The notes under the pieces: generated by a model
Seen by the model: the letters and a program-made list of their open reading frames with translations, nothing else
Told to the model about the DNA's origin: nothing
Databases searched by the model: none
Source of the DNA: Ruminococcus sp. AF31-8BH
GTDB taxonomy: Bacteria > Bacillota > Clostridia > Lachnospirales > Lachnospiraceae
Direction of reading: 5' to 3'
DNA length: 64,000 nt
NCBI RefSeq assembly: GCF_003460605.1
Contig: NZ_QTVN01000003.1
Location: forward strand, 328-64,327
Program-made: the position numbers and the translations under genes
Shown: piece after piece, positions 53,843-62,662 of the stretch
Numbering within the stretch: the first letter of the stretch is position 1
Layout: the number at the start of each line of letters is the position of its first letter

Positions 53843-54505
53843 TCAGTTAGCAACCTTTACCATGCTGTGTCTTACAACGAAATCCTTGTAAGTGTATCCC
53901 TTCTGGAATTCCTCAACAACAATGTTCTCGCCTACGGATTCGTCTTCCACATGCATGACTGCGTTGTGCAGATTCGGATCAAAATCCTTGCCTACAGCTT
54001 CGATCGGCTTCACACCCATCTCATCGAAGGCTGTCATCATCTGCTTGTAGATCATCTTCATGCCTTCTGCAAATGGATCATCCTCCGGTGCCTGTGCAAG
54101 ACCTCTCTCAAAGTTATCCACGATAGGAAGCATTTTCTCAACGATGTCCTTGGCACCGATGATGTACATGCTGGATTTCTCTTTCTCCGTTCTCTTACGG
54201 TAGTTATCGAATTCCGCCATGCTGCGCTTCAGTCTGTCTGTAAGATCCTCGATCTGCTGTTCAAATTTATCTTTCTCTTTTTTCTTCTTGCCGAAGAAAG
54301 AAGTTTTGGTCTTGGTTTCCGGTTCTTTCTGAGATTCTGCCTCTTCTGGCTGCTGTTCCGTCTCTTCCGGAGCAGCTGTATCATCAGAAGCTTCCTCTTC
54401 TGCTGCCTGGGCTGTATCTGCTGCCTCTTCTTCGCTTCCGTCAGTTACCGGAATGTCAACTGCTTCTTCCTGTACTTCGGCTTCTTTATTCATTTCTTCT
54501 GACAC
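53843..54505 (-). CDS. grpE: Nucleotide exchange factor GrpE
   Basis: 220 residues. The N-terminal 90 are a very acidic, Ala/Glu-rich extension, then a long coiled coil (KFEQQIEDLTDRLKRSMAEF) and the conserved RKRTEKEK. The C-terminal head shows GVKPIEAVGKDFDPNLHNAV and GYTYKDFVVRHSMVKV. Releases ADP from DnaK. Starts 16 bp after hrcA. Confidence 0.96.
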   Translation of the reverse strand: MSEEMNKEAEVQEEAVDIPVTDGSEEEAADTAQAAEEEASDDTAAPEETEQQPEEAESQKEPETKTKTSFFGKKKKEKDKFEQQIEDLTDRLKRSMAEFDNYRKRTEKEKSSMYIIGAKDIVEKMLPIVDNFERGLAQAPEDDPFAEGMKMIYKQMMTAFDEMGVKPIEAVGKDFDPNLHNAVMHVEDESVGENIVVEEFQKGYTYKDFVVRHSMVKVAN

Positions 54506-54521
54506 GCTTTCAACCGCCTTT

Positions 54522-55562
54522 CTAGGTTTTCTTATTTACCATTTCATCAAGCTGGACTTTTAATTTCTTCAGGCTGTCCACCACATTCTCATAATCCATT
54601 CGCTTGGGACCAATGATTCCAATGGTTCCCCGCATTCCATCTCCAAGCTCGTAGGTGGCTGTCACCACGCTGCAGTCCTTCATGGTCCGCACCGGAACTT
54701 CATCTCCGATGTATACCTGGACTCCTGTGTTCTCCGAATCTCCCATTTCCCCACGGACCATATCCGCAAGTTCCTGTTTGTCCTCGAAGGTGGAGATCAG
54801 CTCGCTGGCTTTGGATGTGTCTGCAAGCTCAGGATACTTGAATATGTTGGTTGCTCCTGACGTATATACTTTCATATCTTCCTCATCCACATGGATGGTA
54901 GCTGCAACTGCGTCCAGCACATCTGCAACCACACCGCTGTGGCTTCCAGCCTGTTCCTTCAGTCTGGCGATCATGCCAAGATTGATGTCCTGAATGGGAA
55001 CACCGTTCAGGTTGGTGTTAAGAAGAAGATTCAGCTTCAGGATCGTCTGGTCATCCATCTCCTCTTCAATATCAATGATCTGGTTCCGGATGACGTTGCC
55101 TTCACATACAACTACGGCAATCAGCTGCCGCTCATTCACACGTGAAAGCTGTATGAACTTCAGGGTGCTTCCTCTGTACTGAGGAACAGCAACCATGGTC
55201 GCGTAATTGGTATTATTGGCAAGGACCTTGGCCACCTGCTTCAACACCTTATCCATCTTGTCTGATTTCTCAATCATCATATCACGGATCTCTGCGATCT
55301 CAGCTTCCTTCTCCCTGGTAAGCTCATCTACATAAAGGCGATAGCCTTTATCTGATGGAATTCTTCCGGCTGAGGTGTGGGGCTGTACAATGTAGCCCAT
55401 ATCCGTCAGGTCGGACATCTCATTTCGGATCGTAGCAGAGCTGACATTCAAATCCGGATACTTGGAAATGGTTCTGGAACCTACCGGCTCACCTGTTTCC
55501 ATATAAGTCTTGATGATTGCTTTCAGTATTTTCCGTTTGCGCTCATCTAATACTTCATCCAT
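54522..55562 (-). CDS. hrcA: Heat-inducible repressor HrcA
   Basis: 346 residues from the ATG at 55562 with AGGAG upstream. N-terminal winged HTH (KILKAIIKTYMETGEPVGSR; SSATIRNEMSDLTDMGYI, QPHTSAGRIPSDKGYR). GAF-like and dimerisation domains follow. Represses the operon by binding CIRCE, with GroEL feedback known in Bacillus. First gene of hrcA-grpE-dnaK-dnaJ. Confidence 0.97.
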   Translation of the reverse strand: MDEVLDERKRKILKAIIKTYMETGEPVGSRTISKYPDLNVSSATIRNEMSDLTDMGYIVQPHTSAGRIPSDKGYRLYVDELTREKEAEIAEIRDMMIEKSDKMDKVLKQVAKVLANNTNYATMVAVPQYRGSTLKFIQLSRVNERQLIAVVVCEGNVIRNQIIDIEEEMDDQTILKLNLLLNTNLNGVPIQDINLGMIARLKEQAGSHSGVVADVLDAVAATIHVDEEDMKVYTSGATNIFKYPELADTSKASELISTFEDKQELADMVRGEMGDSENTGVQVYIGDEVPVRTMKDCSVVTATYELGDGMRGTIGIIGPKRMDYENVVDSLKKLKVQLDEMVNKKT

Positions 55563-55639
55563 GAAATATCTGCTCCTTTCTGAAAAGCGGACGGTCAAAC
55601 CTGATTTCTATTCCCGTCTGGCTTCTTCGAATTCCTTTG

Positions 55640-55666
55640 TTAGCACTCATTATTTAGGAGTGCTAA
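55640..55666. promoter_or_regulatory. CIRCE operator
   Basis: Perfect match to the HrcA operator: TTAGCACTC, nine bases, GAGTGCTAA. Lies between the hrcA promoter and start codon. Confidence 0.97.
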
Positions 55667-55679
55667 CATCTATGCTCTT

Positions 55680-55708
55680 AAGATACACCTCAACATTCTT
55701 TTTGTCAA
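55680..55708 (-). promoter_or_regulatory. hrcA operon promoter, TTGACA-N17-TATCTT
   Basis: Minus strand -35 TTGACA (55703-55708), 17-bp spacer, -10 TATCTT (55680-55685), directly upstream of CIRCE, so HrcA bound there would block initiation or early elongation. Confidence 0.85.
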
Positions 55709-55754
55709 TATTTTTTACAAATTTTTTTCATCTTTTTTGATAGTTTTTACCTTA

Positions 55755-55914
55755 GAGTGTGTTTGAAAAAGGCTTTCTGCAAGATGTGCGTCACAATTTG
55801 TGGGAGATTTTGCCCGGATGAGGGCGTCGTAGCGGGCTACGACAACCGAATTCGGGTGAAATATACCGCAAAGTGGGGCGTGCAGATTGCAGGAATGATT
55901 TTTCAAACAGGCTC
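55755..55914. mobile_element. 160-bp palindromic MITE-like element, family 1, copy 2 (TA duplication)
   Basis: Same length and layout as the copy at 539-698; ends GAGTGTGTTTGAAAAA and TTTTTCAAACAGGCTC, flanked by TA at 55753-55754 and 55915-55916. The central hairpin is GTCGTAGC-GG-GCTACGAC, with both arms changed together relative to copy 1. The frame that is stopped by TGA in copy 1 reads CGA here, so the whole 160 bp is open in that frame. Sits 47 bp upstream of the hrcA -35. Confidence 0.85.
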
Positions 55915-55965
55915 TAGAGCATGTAGATCACGAGAACACTTTTTTTGCACGCTCTGACAAACAGC

Positions 55966-56029
55966 AAAAAAGATGTCAGGGAAATACCTTCTGCCCCAAA
56001 CCTGAGACAGGGATTTTTCTCTGACATCT
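55966..56029 (-). terminator. Terminator after the LOG gene
   Basis: AGATGTCAG (55971-55979) pairs with CTGACATCT (56021-56029); on the minus strand TTTTTTGC follows the stem. Confidence 0.8.
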
Positions 56030-56037
56030 CATTTGCT

Positions 56038-56580
56038 TTATTTGCTGTAGTTTTCCAGGTAATCCAGGATCGCCTCCGGCTCATCCAGAAATACCACCAG
56101 ATCTAATATGGAAGAATCCATAAACTTCTCCCTGGCAGTATATTCCAGCAGTTCCTTCATCCTGTCATAATATCTGTCAATATTGTAGAGAACAATGGGC
56201 CTGTCGATCCGGTTCAGGCTTTTCAGGGTAAAGATCTCGAAAAATTCTTCATAAGTACCGATTCCTCCGGGCGCTACAATAGTGGCATCTGATTTTTCTT
56301 CCAGAAGCTGCTTGCGCTCCCGCATGGTCTCGGTAAAAATAAATTCCGTGCATTTCTCATACAGTACCCCTGGCTGGTCAAAAAAGCGGGGCGCAATTCC
56401 AAGTATGTATCCATTCTCTTCTGACACGCCTCTGGCTGCTGCTCCCATCATTCCGGTGGCTCCGCCGCCAAACACCAGTCCATGGCCCCGTTTTCCCATG
56501 GCTCTTCCAAGCTCCTGTGTTTTTTCATAATAAATGTCCTTCAGCTGGGCACTTGAGGCACCATATACGCAAATATTCAC
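56038..56580 (-). CDS. LOG family protein (nucleotide 5'-monophosphate phosphoribohydrolase type)
   Basis: 180 residues from the GTG at 56580 (VNICVYGASSAQL), with AGGGAGG seven bases upstream. The frame is open 48 codons further but that part is Cys/Arg-rich and unlike the family. Rossmann fold with FGGGATGMMGAAARG and the motif PGGIGTYEEFFE, plus TMRERKQ. LOG enzymes release the base from cytokinin-like nucleotides; in bacteria without cytokinins the natural substrate is often unclear. Confidence 0.88.
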   Translation of the reverse strand: MNICVYGASSAQLKDIYYEKTQELGRAMGKRGHGLVFGGGATGMMGAAARGVSEENGYILGIAPRFFDQPGVLYEKCTEFIFTETMRERKQLLEEKSDATIVAPGGIGTYEEFFEIFTLKSLNRIDRPIVLYNIDRYYDRMKELLEYTAREKFMDSSILDLVVFLDEPEAILDYLENYSK

Positions 56581-56752
56581 ACTGTCATCCTCCCTTACTT
56601 TTTCCCTGCGGCATAACCGTCCACTTCTTTTACAGGTGGACGCTTTGCAATGCGCAAAACAGTTACTACAAAACTTACACGATTCACGCATCAATGTCAA
56701 GAAAACAGTTGTTTTTTCCTTCATGGTGCTGTCTTGCAGACATAATATCCTT

Positions 56753-57322
56753 TTAGATTCCCATTACCCCGCAGAATATCATATTCGCCACACCGCACAG
56801 GACCATTACAAGAATGGGGTTCATTTTAAATTTCCGAAGGAGCACCAGGGCTGCCCCGAAAAACACAACCATTCGGATGCAGACATTTTCCCGGACAAGG
56901 TCTATGGTTCCGCTGATAAAAAAGGCAGAAACCAGAATGGTCACTCCTGCCTTGGCGATCATTGCCACAACCGCCGGACGAAGGGATGCCAGTGTTCCCT
57001 GCAGGAGAGACATATTCCGGTATTTCGTGTAAATATATGCCAATAAAGTTACGATTATGCAGGAAGGCAAGATGCAGCCAAGGGTCGCCACAACCGCACC
57101 GCCCAGGCCTGCAATCTGGGTGCCTACAAAGGTGGCGGAATTCACTGCAATGGGACCCGGCGTCATTTCCGCAATGGTCACAAGATCGGTAAACGCTTCC
57201 ATAGACAGCCATCCATGTAACGTTACCACCTGTTCCTGTATCAGCGGCATAGCCGCATAGCCTCCGCCGAAGCTTAAGGCGCCGATCTGAAGAAAGCTTA
57301 AAAACAGCTGAAGATAGATCAT
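56753..57322 (-). CDS. Chromate transporter family protein, half 2
   Basis: 189 residues, about six hydrophobic segments. CHR family short form: LQIGALSFGGGYAAMPLIQ and ITPGPIAVNSATFVGTQIAG (here MTPGPIAVNSATF). Short CHR proteins work as pairs of halves. Start overlaps the end of the upstream half by 4 bp. Substrate may be chromate/sulfate, but many gut CHR proteins lack proven transport. Confidence 0.88.
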   Translation of the reverse strand: MIYLQLFLSFLQIGALSFGGGYAAMPLIQEQVVTLHGWLSMEAFTDLVTIAEMTPGPIAVNSATFVGTQIAGLGGAVVATLGCILPSCIIVTLLAYIYTKYRNMSLLQGTLASLRPAVVAMIAKAGVTILVSAFFISGTIDLVRENVCIRMVVFFGAALVLLRKFKMNPILVMVLCGVANMIFCGVMGI

Positions 57323-57894
57323 CGTTTTTTACCCTCCTTCAACAGTGTCCGCACAAATCCAAATGCAGCTACGCCCAAAATAATGAATATAATATTCACA
57401 TTCAGAAAATAGCTGACGCAAAAGCTGGCGATCATGATCACAATGTTGATCCAGTCTTTTGATTTCACCACGTTTTTGCCCATGTCATATACCACGGAAA
57501 TGATGACTGCGCCCACTCCGGCGGACATTCCCTTTAACAGCGCGGCAATATAATAATTGGAACGAAATGCATCATAAAATACAGAGATCAGGGACAGGAT
57601 CACCATAGGCGGAATGATAGCCCCCAGCACGCACATCAGCATGCCGGGAATCCCTCCAAGCTTATATCCTACTACAATTGCCCCGTTGACTGCGATTGCT
57701 CCTGGAGAAGACTGGGCAATGGCCACCAGATCCAGCATTTCGTCCTCATCGATCCAGTGGTACTGATCCACAAATTTCTCCTTCAGGAGAGTTACGATCA
57801 CGTAACCGCCGCCAAATGTAAAGGTGCTCAGGTACAGGGAAGCGAAAAACAGCTTCCGCAGCACATAGCCCTTATCTTTTTGTTTTTCATCCAT
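57319..57894 (-). CDS. Chromate transporter family protein, half 1
   Basis: 191 residues. FASLYLSTFTFGGGYVIVTLL and QSSPGAIAVNGAIVVGYKLG are the CHR signatures. About six membrane segments. Pairs with the following gene, with a 4-bp overlap. It begins 34 bp after the LarA-like gene, so it may belong to the amino-sugar operon transcript. Confidence 0.88.
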   Translation of the reverse strand: MDEKQKDKGYVLRKLFFASLYLSTFTFGGGYVIVTLLKEKFVDQYHWIDEDEMLDLVAIAQSSPGAIAVNGAIVVGYKLGGIPGMLMCVLGAIIPPMVILSLISVFYDAFRSNYYIAALLKGMSAGVGAVIISVVYDMGKNVVKSKDWINIVIMIASFCVSYFLNVNIIFIILGVAAFGFVRTLLKEGKKR

Positions 57895-57928
57895 TTCCAG
57901 TCTTCCTCCGTGACTTTATATTCACAGG

Positions 57929-59422
57929 TTAGCAGCATCCGCATCCGCCATGGCGGTGTCCGTATTCATCCATGCAGTCTTCCTCAGGATTTTTCATGCA
58001 AAGATGTACAGCTGATTTCTTAAAGGTCATAGGCAGTGCCAGAATGTTAGGATTCTCGCCTACAAATTTCTTCTTGGCATCTTCTAATGCTTCCTCGAAG
58101 GTCTCCCGGGTCTTCAGTCCCATTCCTCTTGCATAGCCCGGCTCCTGTGCACCAACCAGATAGATGGCGCTGGTGTTCATCTCCGCAATATGTCCGCAGG
58201 CCATCATGGAAAATCCGTGGAACGGATGGAAAGCATTGCAGAAACGGTATTTGCGGATGTACTCTTCGTTTGTTCCGAAATATTCACCATAACGGTTCAT
58301 ATCCGGCAGAATATTCATATGGTCATGCTGGAACATCTCATACTGCTCTCTTAAATACGGCCATAATTCATCGTGGAAATATCCGTTGCAGATGGAGGAA
58401 CAGATGATGACGCAGTGGTCGCTCATAACTCTCTTAAAACGCAGAACCTGTGCGCTCAGCGCCTGCATCAGCATGATGGGGTTGGTTCCCATTCCATCAC
58501 CATAGTGGAATTTCTGAGGCATTCCAAATACCAGAATATCATATTTTTTCTCAGCCCAGTGTACATAGGTACGCTTATCTGCAATCTTCCAGCTGATAGG
58601 CATCATCTCTTTGGCATAGCCGGAATAGATGGCGATCTGTCTGGAGCAGGTATCCAGAACTGCATCGCAGCAGAAGAACGGATGTCCCATTTTCTCTTCC
58701 ATATGCATGCTGATCTCATTAAATTTATCGCGCATCAGGCTTCCGCCGTTAACCGGGGTAAAATCAGGTCTGTGCATAACAGACGGAACGTGGTGGCTTG
58801 CAATACATCTCCAGTTTGTAATTCCGGTTGCGCTGTGCTTGTAGCCGCCGGAATATCCGCCATACGGATTTCCCTGTACATGTCCGATCAGGATTGGCAG
58901 GTCGCATTCGTACACATATTTGTTCATGTATACCGGATCTCCCCTGTGGGTAGTTCCAAGGTACACCATATGTTCCTGATCCTCGCTGTCATGGCTGATG
59001 ATCTGTCCGCTGTGCCAGAATTCGTCAAACAGCTCTTTTCCGAAAATAGCTTTTACATCGGACTCCTTGCTTCTTGGATGAAGACCGTTGGAAATAATGA
59101 ACAGGATATCCTTTTTCTCCACGCCTGCTTTATAAAGCTCCTGCAGAATATATTTGATGCTCATCTTTCTGTGGCTGGTAGGCTGCTCGCCGCCTTTTAC
59201 GCGGTCCGGCACGATAATGGTAACAGTAGTTCCCTTGTGCGCCAGTTCTGATAAGGTAGGCATTCCGATTGGATGTGCCAGGCTGTCAAGATAAGCCTCT
59301 TCCAGTTTATCCTCCGGGATATAATCCGGATCCGGCACAGTCTCACCTGGAATAAAAATATCCGTATTATCCGGAAGCTCTGCTGTCATGGTTCCCTGTC
59401 CATATTCAAAATCAATTTTCAT
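57929..59422 (-). CDS. LarA-family nickel-pincer racemase/epimerase homologue
   Basis: 497 residues from the ATG at 59422 (GGAG nine bases upstream). LarA (DUF2088) pattern: IIVPDRVKGGEQPTSHRK near the N-terminus, LIGHVQGNPYGGYSGGYKHS containing the GGxK lysine that holds the nickel-pincer cofactor, and IASHHV. LarA racemises lactate; homologues act on other 2-hydroxyacids. The protein is about 70 residues longer than lactate racemase and ends in HRHGGCGCC, a likely metal-binding tail. No larB, larC or larE lies in the window. Within an amino-sugar/triose operon, so a sugar-acid substrate is conceivable. Confidence 0.8.
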   Translation of the reverse strand: MKIDFEYGQGTMTAELPDNTDIFIPGETVPDPDYIPEDKLEEAYLDSLAHPIGMPTLSELAHKGTTVTIIVPDRVKGGEQPTSHRKMSIKYILQELYKAGVEKKDILFIISNGLHPRSKESDVKAIFGKELFDEFWHSGQIISHDSEDQEHMVYLGTTHRGDPVYMNKYVYECDLPILIGHVQGNPYGGYSGGYKHSATGITNWRCIASHHVPSVMHRPDFTPVNGGSLMRDKFNEISMHMEEKMGHPFFCCDAVLDTCSRQIAIYSGYAKEMMPISWKIADKRTYVHWAEKKYDILVFGMPQKFHYGDGMGTNPIMLMQALSAQVLRFKRVMSDHCVIICSSICNGYFHDELWPYLREQYEMFQHDHMNILPDMNRYGEYFGTNEEYIRKYRFCNAFHPFHGFSMMACGHIAEMNTSAIYLVGAQEPGYARGMGLKTRETFEEALEDAKKKFVGENPNILALPMTFKKSAVHLCMKNPEEDCMDEYGHRHGGCGCC

Positions 59423-59456
59423 ATTCTTTTTCTCCAATCTGATTGTTCTGTGATTT

Positions 59457-60293
59457 TTATTCTCCAAGATATAACTGAATAATTTCCAGATATTCCTCCG
59501 GGTAGTAACCAATTTCGCCCTGGAAGCGTGTCAGTGCGATCAGCCCTCCGTCAATTTCTGGGATGGATGCCAGCATTGCCGCATTTGCCTGTTTCAGGCC
59601 GCCGCCATACACAATGTCCATGCCGCCAGTTTTTTCTTTTACAAAGCGGGCGATCTTGGTGATATATTCTTTGTCTGCTGGAGTTTTGCCTGGACCAATG
59701 GACCAGATTGGCTCATAAGCGATCACAACCCTGGAGGTATCCACATCCTTCAGACCGATTTCCAGCTGTTTTCCAAGAACTTCCTGCCAGTGATCCTGTT
59801 CCTCGCTTTTTTCACCAATACAGTATAACACACTTAAGCCTCTGTCAATAGCGCATTTTATTTCCTGGTTCAAAAGACGGTTTACCGCGTCCGTGTCGGT
59901 AACGCCGGCCTCTGCCAGGATTCCGCTTTTGTCATTTCGTTCTTCGCAGTGTCCGATAATGGTAGTCTCACAGCCAGCTGCTTTCATGGCAGCTGCAGGT
60001 CGGTTAGTGGTAAAGGCACCGAAATTGCCGCCAACAGCAGTATCCATGCGGTAAACACCCTGGCAGCCTACTTTTACCGGGCTTCCCGGGGTTTTTGCTT
60101 TTGCAGCTTCTAGAAGGTGGATCTCAGGAAAATACATTCCGAATTCAACCTTTGCAGGATCGTATTTCTTCAGCTCTTCCTGGGTATTTTTTACAATAAA
60201 GCTGCCCCATTCCTCCACTGGTGCGATCCGGTTTACGCCGCCAAGCTCCACTGGTACGTCAAATCTTTTTAAGTTCAGATATATATGCTTCAT
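59457..60293 (-). CDS. Divergent triosephosphate isomerase
   Basis: 278 residues, longer than usual (about 250). The three catalytic positions are present: Lys in YLNLKRF (usually NWKMN), His in IIGHCEERND (usually GHSERR) and Glu in AYEPIWSIGPGKTP. The phosphate loop is altered, with YGGGLKQANAAM and LIALTRFQ where the norm is GGSVxxxN and VGGASL. Probably a second TIM-like enzyme beside a standard one elsewhere. It may interconvert DHAP and GAP or a related pair. Between the aldolase and LarA-like genes. Confidence 0.82.
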   Translation of the reverse strand: MKHIYLNLKRFDVPVELGGVNRIAPVEEWGSFIVKNTQEELKKYDPAKVEFGMYFPEIHLLEAAKAKTPGSPVKVGCQGVYRMDTAVGGNFGAFTTNRPAAAMKAAGCETTIIGHCEERNDKSGILAEAGVTDTDAVNRLLNQEIKCAIDRGLSVLYCIGEKSEEQDHWQEVLGKQLEIGLKDVDTSRVVIAYEPIWSIGPGKTPADKEYITKIARFVKEKTGGMDIVYGGGLKQANAAMLASIPEIDGGLIALTRFQGEIGYYPEEYLEIIQLYLGE

Positions 60294-60311
60294 GGTTTTC
60301 GTTCCTTTCTG

Positions 60312-61466
60312 TCAGATTCCGGCTTTTTTGTAGCGTTCTGCCATTTCATCCAGAGTTGCAAGCTCTACCTTCGGAGCCTTTCCATAACTGCCGAATTTCA
60401 CGATCAGGGTACCTACAACCTCTTTTACACCATCCTCGATACACTGGCAGATCCGTGCCACATCCTCATCTGGAACATTTCCATACATGACTGTGTCCAT
60501 GATCGGGGTGATAAACACTCTCGGGTCAAAAGCTGATTTATTCTTTTCCAGAAGTTCATAAATGGCGCCTACAGATGCACTATTTCGAAGGGCTGCATCT
60601 CTTGCAAAAAGCTCCTTCATATTTCTGGTTACTGCCAGACGGATATCGGTATCTACATTGATCTTGTTGATTCCGCAGTGTCCTGCCTCAATCAGCTGGT
60701 TGGCATCGATTCCATATGCGTTGGTGATCTCGCCGCCAAGTGCATTGATCTCATCTACAATGTAGCGGGGAACTGTGGAGGAACCGTGGCTGACAAGATA
60801 TCCTTCCATGCCCTCGTGGCGCATGCATTCTTTAATGGCAATTGCGATTTCCTTGCGGATCACTGCGTTTTTGCCTTTGTTTGCGCCGTGCATGGTTCCG
60901 TAGCTGATTGCCAGGGCATCTACTTTTGTTTTACGGAAAAATTCAATAGCGCTTAAAGGATTGGTGTAGGTGCTGTTGGCTGCAAATACGTGGTCTTCCA
61001 CCCCTGCAAGCACGCCCAGCTCACCCTCTACGGTAACGCCGCGCTCATGGGCATATTTTACAACCTCTCTGGTCAGCTCCACATTCTCGTCAAAAGGAAG
61101 GGAACTTCCGTCGATCATAACACTGGTATAGCCGCCTTCAATTGCTGCAATACAGGAATCCATATTTCTTCCGTGATCCAAGTGAAGGGCAATGGGAATC
61201 CGGCTGTCTGTTCCGTATTTCTTTACTGCTGCCGCAATGTTCTTCGCTCCTGCTTTCTTATCCTCCAGGGTTGCATTGGCAAAATCTGTTCGGCCGCCCA
61301 TAAATCCGTTTGCAAGATCTGCTCCCTGGAGAATTGCCGGGCTTCGGAACATTTCATGCACATTAATCACTGCTTTTGCCTGGCATACAGCATTTACATT
61401 AAATGCACCCTGTGCATAATCGTTTTTGTCTGCTGCATCCAGAATTGCTCTCATTGGTACTAACAT
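60312..61466 (-). CDS. Class II fructose/tagatose-bisphosphate aldolase family protein
   Basis: 384 residues from the ATG at 61466 (MLVPMRAIL), eight bases after GGAGG; two in-frame ATGs further up lie too close to that site or overlap it. Zinc/active-site parts: ALHLDHGRNMDSC, VEGELGVLAGVEDH, ISYGTMHGANKG, YLVSHGSSTVPRY and GINKINVDTDIR. Longer than GatY/FbaA-type enzymes (about 285-310), with about 70 extra C-terminal residues. Would split a ketose 1,6-bisphosphate made by the kinase encoded 18 bp upstream. Confidence 0.88.
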   Translation of the reverse strand: MLVPMRAILDAADKNDYAQGAFNVNAVCQAKAVINVHEMFRSPAILQGADLANGFMGGRTDFANATLEDKKAGAKNIAAAVKKYGTDSRIPIALHLDHGRNMDSCIAAIEGGYTSVMIDGSSLPFDENVELTREVVKYAHERGVTVEGELGVLAGVEDHVFAANSTYTNPLSAIEFFRKTKVDALAISYGTMHGANKGKNAVIRKEIAIAIKECMRHEGMEGYLVSHGSSTVPRYIVDEINALGGEITNAYGIDANQLIEAGHCGINKINVDTDIRLAVTRNMKELFARDAALRNSASVGAIYELLEKNKSAFDPRVFITPIMDTVMYGNVPDEDVARICQCIEDGVKEVVGTLIVKFGSYGKAPKVELATLDEMAERYKKAGI

Positions 61467-61484
61467 TTTCATTTCCTCCACTTT

Positions 61485-62648
61485 TTAGTTAAAAGATATC
61501 ATTCTGGGCAGATCACCTCCAAGAAGAGGCCTGCACCATTCCTTAAATGCTTCTGTCACTTGGTTTCCTTCCGGATTAATATAGGAATCCGGCATTTTGT
61601 GCTCATACATCATAACCCTTTCGATATCAGCCAGAAATGGCTTCATAATATAAGGCTCTGTGGAAACACGCTCAAATGCCACCATCTTTCCGGTTTCGCC
61701 TTCCATAACAGCCCTGCAGGCAATTTCTCCTGCCAGCTGTGCTTCCTTTAGGTCAACCGGGCTTTGCAGGCAGATAGAAGCTCTTCCAAGAAGTCCCGGT
61801 TTTTCCCCTCTTGCCTTGTAGCCTAGCTTTTCGATTACCAGATTGGCAAGATGGGCGCTTACATCTCCAAAATAAGTTGCTCTTCCAATCTGAAAGATGG
61901 GCTTTACAACAGGTTTGCCCTCTTTATCTTTCAGGCCTTCGCTTGCCACCACCACAATGCCGCTTTTTTTCTTAAGAAGGGCTTTTACATCTTCCAGATA
62001 TTTCTCCTCATCAAAAGGACGTTCCGGCAGGTAAATAAGATCCGGGCCTACACCGTCCTCATCTGCTGCCATTGCGGCTGCCGCTGTGATCCAGCCTGCG
62101 TTTCTTCCGGAAGCTTCTATTACCACTACATGAATGGGAAGTCCTTTTACATCCTGGCACACTTCCTTTACACTCTGGGCAAGATAACGGGCTGCACTTC
62201 CGTAGCCGGGACTGTGGTCCGTCACGGCAATGTCATTGTCCATGGTTTTGGGAATGCCCATTACCCCCACTTCGATTCCTTTTTCCAAGCAGGTTTTGTA
62301 TAATTTTCCGCAGGTGTCCATGGTGCCGTTTCCACCGTTAAACAGAACATAGCGGATGTGATGTTTCTTTAAGATTTCTGCCATCTTCTCATATTCCGGC
62401 TTTTCCAATTGGTCTCTTGATGTGCCGATGGCACTTCCCGGAGTCTGTAAAAGAAGCTTCAGCTTCTCTTCTTCCACATTTGTAAGGTCGATCAGTTCTT
62501 CCCGAAGAAGTCCTCCGGTTCCGTTTCTGGCAGCATAAATATGCTGAAGCTGTGGATATTTCCTAGCTTCTGTCACAGCCCCGTACAGGGATCCGTTAAT
62601 CACTGCCGTGGGACCGCCGCCGTGTACGATCAAAATATTTTCTTCCAT
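61485..62648 (-). CDS. 6-phosphofructokinase, atypical (group II-like)
   Basis: 387 residues. VHGGGPTAVINGSLYGAV at the N-terminus, FNGGNGTMDTCGKLY, GIPKTMDNDIAVTDHSPGYG (catalytic Asp) and EASGRNAGWITAAAAMA. The layout is that of the clade containing PPi-dependent enzymes. At the donor site it reads GGNG: Gly is the residue typical of ATP use, Asp of PPi use, but Asn replaces the usual metal-binding Asp. Donor specificity is therefore open. Encoded between nagA and the aldolase gene, giving a path from fructose-6-phosphate to trioses. Confidence 0.85.
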   Translation of the reverse strand: MEENILIVHGGGPTAVINGSLYGAVTEARKYPQLQHIYAARNGTGGLLREELIDLTNVEEEKLKLLLQTPGSAIGTSRDQLEKPEYEKMAEILKKHHIRYVLFNGGNGTMDTCGKLYKTCLEKGIEVGVMGIPKTMDNDIAVTDHSPGYGSAARYLAQSVKEVCQDVKGLPIHVVVIEASGRNAGWITAAAAMAADEDGVGPDLIYLPERPFDEEKYLEDVKALLKKKSGIVVVASEGLKDKEGKPVVKPIFQIGRATYFGDVSAHLANLVIEKLGYKARGEKPGLLGRASICLQSPVDLKEAQLAGEIACRAVMEGETGKMVAFERVSTEPYIMKPFLADIERVMMYEHKMPDSYINPEGNQVTEAFKEWCRPLLGGDLPRMISFN

Positions 62649-62662
62649 AGCGTTCCTTCCAT

